DNA from: Chloroflexi bacterium AL-N1 | Lineage (GTDB): Bacteria; Chloroflexota; Chloroflexia; Chloroflexales; Roseiflexaceae | Assembly (NCBI GenBank): GCA_013122435.1 | Contig: WYDT01000016.1 | Location: 93,177 to 157,176, forward strand | Direction: 5' to 3' | DNA: 64,000 bases | The notes under the pieces: model-generated | Databases searched by the model: none | Told to the model about the DNA's origin: nothing | What the model saw: only the letters and a program-made list of their open reading frames with translations | In this document: positions 60,192-64,000 of the stretch, one piece after another | How the letters are laid out: every line of letters starts with the position of its first letter | How positions within the stretch are numbered: position 1 is the first letter of the stretch | Program-made: the position numbers and the translations under genes

Positions 60192-60503
60192 TGTGAAAGC
60201 CCCCTGACCTCCGAAATCTATAAAGCCGACGGCATTTTACATCATCTGTCAACACTTTTTGTAATAAAGCATCTAGGCCAAATGTGGCTTTTGTTCCCTT
60301 TGATATAGGATTTTATGCTTTTATAGCTTTAGAGAGCGTTTGGGAATGTAATGATTCTGTCATGAAATTCTAAGATTAATGGTAGATAGTTCATGCCGAT
60401 GAGAATGCTACAATGATGAAGGTACCAAGAGGAGTCACAAAAAGAAGTGTGGCGGTGTTGTATATTATAGATGAGCGAGACATACGTATGTCAGAAGGAT
60501 ACT
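60192..60503. other. Divergent promoter region between glycosidase and sigma factor genes
   Basis: About 310 bases, AT-rich. No repeat or clear operator seen. An ECF-type -35/-10 pair was looked for upstream of the sigma gene but no convincing spacing was found. Confidence 0.4.
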
Positions 60504-61079
60504 ATGTTGGACGAGACTGATGTCGGATTGCTCGAGCGTGTAGCTCAAAATGATGAAGCAGCTTTTGAAATTCTGTTTCAGCGCTATTACAGTCAAGTGT
60601 ATCGTGTGCTGTATCATTTGGTAGGGCGTCGTGAAGAGGCAGAAGATTTACTACAAGAAACTTTTTTGACGCTCTATCGAAAGCCACCACGTCTGGCTTC
60701 TGGCACAGAGGTGATCGCGTGGTTGTGTCGCGTCGCGTTGAACCGTGGCTACAATGCGTTACGTGGTCAACGTCGGTCACGTGAGCGGCTTGAGCGGCTT
60801 GTAGAGCCACCACCTTCGATTGATCCTGATGATGAGGTGTTGCGTACCGAAGTGCGCTCTGAGGTGCGGGCGGTGTTGCGTCAGCTTCCCGAACGACAGG
60901 CAAAATTACTGCTCCTGCGTTATGCTGGTCTTTCATACGCTGAGATCGCCGAGACGCTGCATGTGTCGACTGGATCGGTTGGAACGCTCTTGAGTCGGGC
61001 TGAACGCGCTTTTCTGGTTTTGTATGAGCAATCAGTGCCTGTGACGCACACGAATGTGTTAGATACGAGGACACCATGA
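60504..61079 (+). CDS. ECF-type sigma-70 factor
   Basis: 191 aa with sigma region 2 (AAFEILFQRYYSQVYRVLYH, LVGRREEAEDLLQETFLTLY) and region 4 (RQLPERQAKLLLLRYAGLSY, AEIAETLHVSTGSVGTLLSR). No region 1.1 or 3. The ATG at 60504 is preferred: AAGGA is four bases upstream; an earlier ATG at 60471 is possible. It is followed with a four-base overlap by a zinc-finger anti-sigma gene, the standard arrangement for an envelope-responsive ECF switch. Autoregulation is likely but no promoter motif was identified. Confidence 0.92.
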   Translation: MLDETDVGLLERVAQNDEAAFEILFQRYYSQVYRVLYHLVGRREEAEDLLQETFLTLYRKPPRLASGTEVIAWLCRVALNRGYNALRGQRRSRERLERLVEPPPSIDPDDEVLRTEVRSEVRAVLRQLPERQAKLLLLRYAGLSYAEIAETLHVSTGSVGTLLSRAERAFLVLYEQSVPVTHTNVLDTRTP

Positions 61080-62254
61080 TGCAGTGTTGTGATGAAGGAA
61101 TGTTACGTGCCTATATCGATGGAGAATTGTCTGTTCAGGAAAGGGAATGTGTTGCCACAGAGCTTGCATCTTGTGCGACCTGTCAACAACGTTACCACGA
61201 ATTACGTGCACAGCGGGATCGCATGAGTGCGTTGTTGTCACCTGATTCTTTGCCTCATCCACAGCTAATGCTGGTTCGCATACAAGACGAGCAGCGCACA
61301 TCATCACTGGCATCATTGGAAACCCATCCGTCTCAATTCATCGACACCGAACCGCAAACAAATCTATTAAGGAGTAATGTTATGAATTTATTTACCCGTC
61401 TCGGTTCTGGCCGCCGAGGTGTGTTTGCTGGCCTGGCAACAATCATACTTGTGCTCGGTTTATTCGCATTTCCACCTGTTCGTGCGGCTGCCGATCAATT
61501 ATTACAAGTCTTCCGGGTTCAGTCAGTCGTTTTTGTCCCTATCGATCCTGATCGTATGGCAGAACTGGAGAACCTCAACTTTGATGAAGAGATGCTTTTC
61601 ATTGCTGAACCAGAGGTTATCAATGAGCCTGAAGAGCCACAACAGGTTGAGACACTTGAAGCAGCTACCGATGCCGCTGGCTTTACGGCTGTCGAACCAA
61701 CAGATCTGCCATCTTCGCCCACCGAAACCGAACTTTTTGTGACAGACGAGAGTAGCTATCAGTTCCAGGTTGATGTTGAAGCTGCTCGCCAACTGTTGAC
61801 ATTAACCGGTGTAACTGATATTGAATTGCCCGATGCGCTTGGTGCCGAGCCTATTAAAGCAGATGTTGCACCGGCTGTCATGTCGCGATACACGGGTGAT
61901 GATTACGAGATATCATTGGTTCAGGGAACAAGCCCTGACGTCACGTTGCCTGATGGTGTTGATCTGGCCGAACTTGGCAAGGCCGCCTTACGGTTGCTGG
62001 GCATGGAAGCTAGCCAGGCTGAAGCGTTAAGTGAGCGTATCGATTGGAGCACAACGTTAGTCTTCCCCATCCCTGCGAATATCGATGACGTGCGCCAAGT
62101 TACAATTGATGGTGCAGAAGGCTTGCTGATTGGGCAACAGGAATATGGAAACTGGAGTCTGTATTGGCAGGATGGAGAACGCTTCTACGTCATGAATTTC
62201 GATGGCAACTTTGACGAACTTGATGTCATTTCCATTGCAGAGTCGGTTCGCTAA
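61076..62254 (+). CDS. Anti-sigma factor with zinc-finger and external domain
   Basis: 392 aa. N-terminal cytoplasmic anti-sigma domain with YIDGELSVQERECVATELAS then CATC; the usual His-x3-Cys-x2-Cys has only the two cysteines and no His in the expected position. One membrane helix near 118-135 (VFAGLATIILVLGLFAFPPV). The external part (about 140-392) is acidic and beta-rich, with VDLAELGKAALRLLGMEASQ and a final VTIDGAEGLLIGQQEYGNWS region. It presumably senses an envelope signal and holds the ECF factor. Overlaps the sigma gene by four bases; terminator follows. Confidence 0.88.
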   Translation: MMQCCDEGMLRAYIDGELSVQERECVATELASCATCQQRYHELRAQRDRMSALLSPDSLPHPQLMLVRIQDEQRTSSLASLETHPSQFIDTEPQTNLLRSNVMNLFTRLGSGRRGVFAGLATIILVLGLFAFPPVRAAADQLLQVFRVQSVVFVPIDPDRMAELENLNFDEEMLFIAEPEVINEPEEPQQVETLEAATDAAGFTAVEPTDLPSSPTETELFVTDESSYQFQVDVEAARQLLTLTGVTDIELPDALGAEPIKADVAPAVMSRYTGDDYEISLVQGTSPDVTLPDGVDLAELGKAALRLLGMEASQAEALSERIDWSTTLVFPIPANIDDVRQVTIDGAEGLLIGQQEYGNWSLYWQDGERFYVMNFDGNFDELDVISIAESVR

Positions 62255-62276
62255 TCTCCAATACTGGTACAATACG

Positions 62277-62310
62277 AAGGACGAGCGTTAACGCGTTCGT
62301 CCTTTATTGT
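62277..62310 (+). terminator. Terminator of sigma/anti-sigma operon
   Basis: AAGGACGA pairs with TCGTCCTT around GCGTTAACGC (itself self-complementary), followed by TATTGT. Located 23 bases after the anti-sigma stop. Confidence 0.7.
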
Positions 62311-62345
62311 CACTCGTGCTTTGTAGCTATGAAATAGAGTTGTGA

Positions 62346-63341
62346 ATGAGCGATACAGCTATTGAAACAGTTGGCCTACGCAAAGTGTATGGTTCTAAAG
62401 TGGCCGTGGATGACCTTAGCCTGGAAGTCCCAAAAGGCGAGGTATTTGGCTTTTTGGGGCCAAATGGTGCCGGGAAAAGTACATCAGTCAAAATGCTCCT
62501 TGGCCTGGTTGAGCCAAGCGAGGGCAGTGCACGTATTCTGAACAATGCTCCTGGCGATGCAGAGACAATGAAACGAGTCGGCTTTCTCCCTGAGCATTTT
62601 CGTTTTCACGAGTGGCTCCACGCTGGCGAGTTCCTCGATCTTCACGGGCGTCTTTATGGCATCGACAAAGCTCAACGCCAGCAACGCGTTCCTGAAGTTT
62701 TGGAACTCGTGGGTCTCTCAGAGCAAGCGAACCGACCGCTTTCTGGCTTTTCAAAGGGTATGCTTCAGCGGATTGGTCTTGCACAAGCCCTGATCAACCA
62801 GCCTGAACTGGTGTTTCTTGATGAGCCGACTTCTGCACTTGACCCGTTTGGGCGTATGCTTGTGCGTGGCGTCATCCGTAATCTGAAAGCCCAGGGAACG
62901 ACTGTTTTTCTTAATTCACATCTTCTGGGTGAGGTTGAAGCCACCTGTGATCGGGTTGCCTTTATTAAGGAGGGTCGTGTCTTACAAACACTGGCATTGC
63001 GTGATATTGATGCAGGCCGTATTCAAGTCGAACTTTGTGTCGATCAATTGACACCGGAACTCTTCACATCACTTGAGCAGATTATCGGGGAGCCGTTGCC
63101 ATCAAACGATTATAGTCAGCCACAACAGGGGTTGGATGGTATAAACGGTGCCACCATCATTGCTGAGTCACTGACTACCACGCTTACCTTTACGCTGGCA
63201 CATAGTCACGAAGATCTGCTGCCAGCTATTGCAGCACAGGTCGTGACAAGTGGTGCTCGCCTGTATGCTTTGACACCGCGTCGTGTTTCGCTGGAACAGT
63301 TATTTTTAGAAGTCGTTGGAGAGCAGGACAGCGGGCAGTGA
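62346..63341 (+). CDS. ABC transporter ATP-binding protein
   Basis: 331 aa. Walker A GPNGAGKST near residue 40, signature LSGFSKGMLQRIGLAQAL, Walker B LVFLDEPTSALDP, then a long C-terminal part of about 110 residues (IQVELCVDQLTPELFTSLEQ). It resembles the DrrA/NatA-type exporter ATPases. The signature Gln/Glu region is slightly unusual (SGFSKGMLQR rather than SGGQRQR) but acceptable for this subfamily. No permease gene follows: downstream is the convergent basic-tail gene. The partner must lie elsewhere. Confidence 0.9.
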   Translation: MSDTAIETVGLRKVYGSKVAVDDLSLEVPKGEVFGFLGPNGAGKSTSVKMLLGLVEPSEGSARILNNAPGDAETMKRVGFLPEHFRFHEWLHAGEFLDLHGRLYGIDKAQRQQRVPEVLELVGLSEQANRPLSGFSKGMLQRIGLAQALINQPELVFLDEPTSALDPFGRMLVRGVIRNLKAQGTTVFLNSHLLGEVEATCDRVAFIKEGRVLQTLALRDIDAGRIQVELCVDQLTPELFTSLEQIIGEPLPSNDYSQPQQGLDGINGATIIAESLTTTLTFTLAHSHEDLLPAIAAQVVTSGARLYALTPRRVSLEQLFLEVVGEQDSGQ

Positions 63342-63388
63342 TATGTTAGTGCATGAGAAAAGCTGCTTAATCACTTTTTTCCTTCACA

Positions 63389-64000
63389 TCATTCGTCCGG
63401 TTTCCGAAACTCTTCTGAGCGATCAGTTCGGTGACCAGATTTCTGTTGTCTACGTGTTGGACCTCTCAAAGATTTTCCTACTGGCCTCCTCTTGCTTGGG
63501 TGTTGGTGTTGTGGGCCTTTTCGTGTTTTTGGCTCTCCCTGTGCAAATTTAGCAGATTTCTTGGTTGGATTAGATCGTATACTGTCGTCTTCTTGGCGCT
63601 GCTCGTAATGTCGTTTTGATTTTCGGTCTTCGCGCTGATTACCCTCGGGTGATGGTTGATTATGCCATCTGGGTGTGGTGGAAGCGTGCTTGCTGGAGGA
63701 GGAACGGGTTGCTGATTGGTCGCGCCGGTCAGAGGCGGGACGCTCGCGCTTGCGGGTATCACCGTGCTGATCGTCCCTGGTGGATCGGTCGCGTCGGTTG
63801 GAGGAGGAACGGGGTGCCGCTCGGTCACGGCGCTCGGAGGAGCGCTCCCGTCGGTCGGAGGCGGGACGCTCGCGCGCATCACCGTGCTGATCGTCCCTAG
63901 GTGCTGATTGATCACGCCATCTGGGTGTAGTGGAAGTGTGCTTGCTGGAGGAGGAACGGGGTGCCGCTCGGTCACGGCGCTCGGAGGAGCGCTCCCGTCG
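63389..64000 (-). CDS. Basic, repeat-rich C-terminal tail of a large protein (runs off window)
   Basis: A 203-codon minus-strand frame with no stop, open at the right edge, ending with TGA at 63389-63391. It is made of Arg/Ser/Asp-rich, disordered segments: RRERSSERRDRAAPRSSSSK, RDDQHGDARERPASDRR, SKHASTTPRW and a final basic stretch KRRPVGKSLRGPTRRQQKSG. This layout is typical of the tail of a DEAD-box RNA helicase or other RNA-binding protein; the catalytic part lies outside. Long imperfect DNA repeats (about 63690-63800 against 63900-64000) encode it. The opposite-strand frames there are shadows. Confidence 0.75.
   Translation of the reverse strand, partial: RRERSSERRDRAAPRSSSSKHTSTTPRWRDQSAPRDDQHGDARERPASDRRERSSERRDRAAPRSSSNRRDRSTRDDQHGDTRKRERPASDRRDQSATRSSSSKHASTTPRWHNQPSPEGNQREDRKSKRHYEQRQEDDSIRSNPTKKSAKFAQGEPKTRKGPQHQHPSKRRPVGKSLRGPTRRQQKSGHRTDRSEEFRKPDE
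63650..64000. repeat. Imperfect repeats in basic-tail gene
   Basis: Blocks such as ATCTGGGTG then GGAAG-GTGCTTGCTGGAGG, GGCGGGACGCTCGCG and CACCGTGCTGATCGTCCC recur two or three times, and the block GGTGCCGCTCGGTCACGGCG occurs at 63812 and 63961. They encode the charged protein repeats; expansion and contraction is likely. Confidence 0.7.

Noticed and set aside
60340..60470. ECF-type promoter upstream of the sigma gene
   Set aside because: GGAAT and GTCAT-like boxes are present but the spacing is too short to support a call.
63316..63975. Plus-strand frames and a Pro-rich minus frame in the repeat region, and a possible ABC permease after 63341
   Set aside because: The open minus frame ending at 63389 explains the region better; the others are shadows of its repeats.
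1..64000. tRNA, rRNA, CRISPR arrays, insertion sequences
   Set aside because: Looked for; no convincing case. The GGTTCAA at about 31000 belongs to the TPP riboswitch.

Overview
The window looks like a chromosomal segment of a mesophilic member of the Chloroflexota (class Chloroflexia, possibly Herpetosiphon-like). This is inferred from protein style: many ABC transporters, a two-part DinB-like protein, PARG-like and Rieske proteins, a DUF5684 membrane protein and GT87 mannosyltransferases, at roughly balanced base composition with several AT-rich islands. No rRNA, tRNA, CRISPR array, insertion sequence or replication origin was recognised.

Layout. 0-7 kb: an oligopeptide-type ABC transporter (binding lipoprotein and two permeases) next to a histidine kinase/NarL-type response regulator pair. 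7-8.7 kb: shikimate-pathway genes aroK-aroB. 8.7-10.9 kb: an AT-rich operon with a lipoprotein, a Tat-signal peptide and an NCYNYA-type protein that shares a domain with the lipoprotein and carries an in-frame amber codon. 10.9-17.8 kb: a CbiX-like protein lacking the usual histidines, a radical SAM DNA modification/repair protein, a squalene/phytoene synthase with a Rieske oxygenase, a twice-frameshifted TetR gene with matching operators, an acyltransferase and a hypothetical protein. 18-25.3 kb: HxlR regulator, CCA-adding-enzyme-like protein, M28 peptidase, cytochrome P450 with a double operator, TetR, HxlR, a quinone-oxidoreductase-like enzyme and a small monooxygenase.

25.3-31.1 kb is a thiamine-type ABC transporter (binding protein, fused permease, ATPase) controlled by a clear TPP riboswitch with its own terminator; ferritin and NUDIX genes lie between permease and ATPase. 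31.1-32.8 kb is an AT-rich set of small secreted or membrane proteins flanked by short GGGAA/TTCC repeats. 33-39.4 kb is a polysaccharide/glycoconjugate operon (GT2, epimerase, aminotransferase, GT87) with a frameshifted phosphotransferase upstream. 39.4-47.5 kb is rich in small hypothetical genes and decaying genes (DUF805, alpha/beta hydrolase remnant, 5'-truncated nucleotidyltransferase-like gene, two-lesion DinB gene). 47.5-60.2 kb holds an ArsR regulator, SDR, membrane protein, TIGR02452 PARG-like protein, a large M28-type aminopeptidase, SSB with a companion repeat protein, a Rieske-helical fusion protein and a secreted phosphodiester glycosidase. 60.4-64 kb holds an ECF sigma factor/anti-sigma pair, an ABC ATPase, and a basic repeat-rich C-terminal tail of a minus-strand gene running off the window.

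The strongest novel lead is the 8.7-10.5 kb operon. The strongest overall pattern is seven broken or truncated genes in 64 kb, several with single-base changes in homopolymer runs, which could be real decay or uncorrected sequencing errors.
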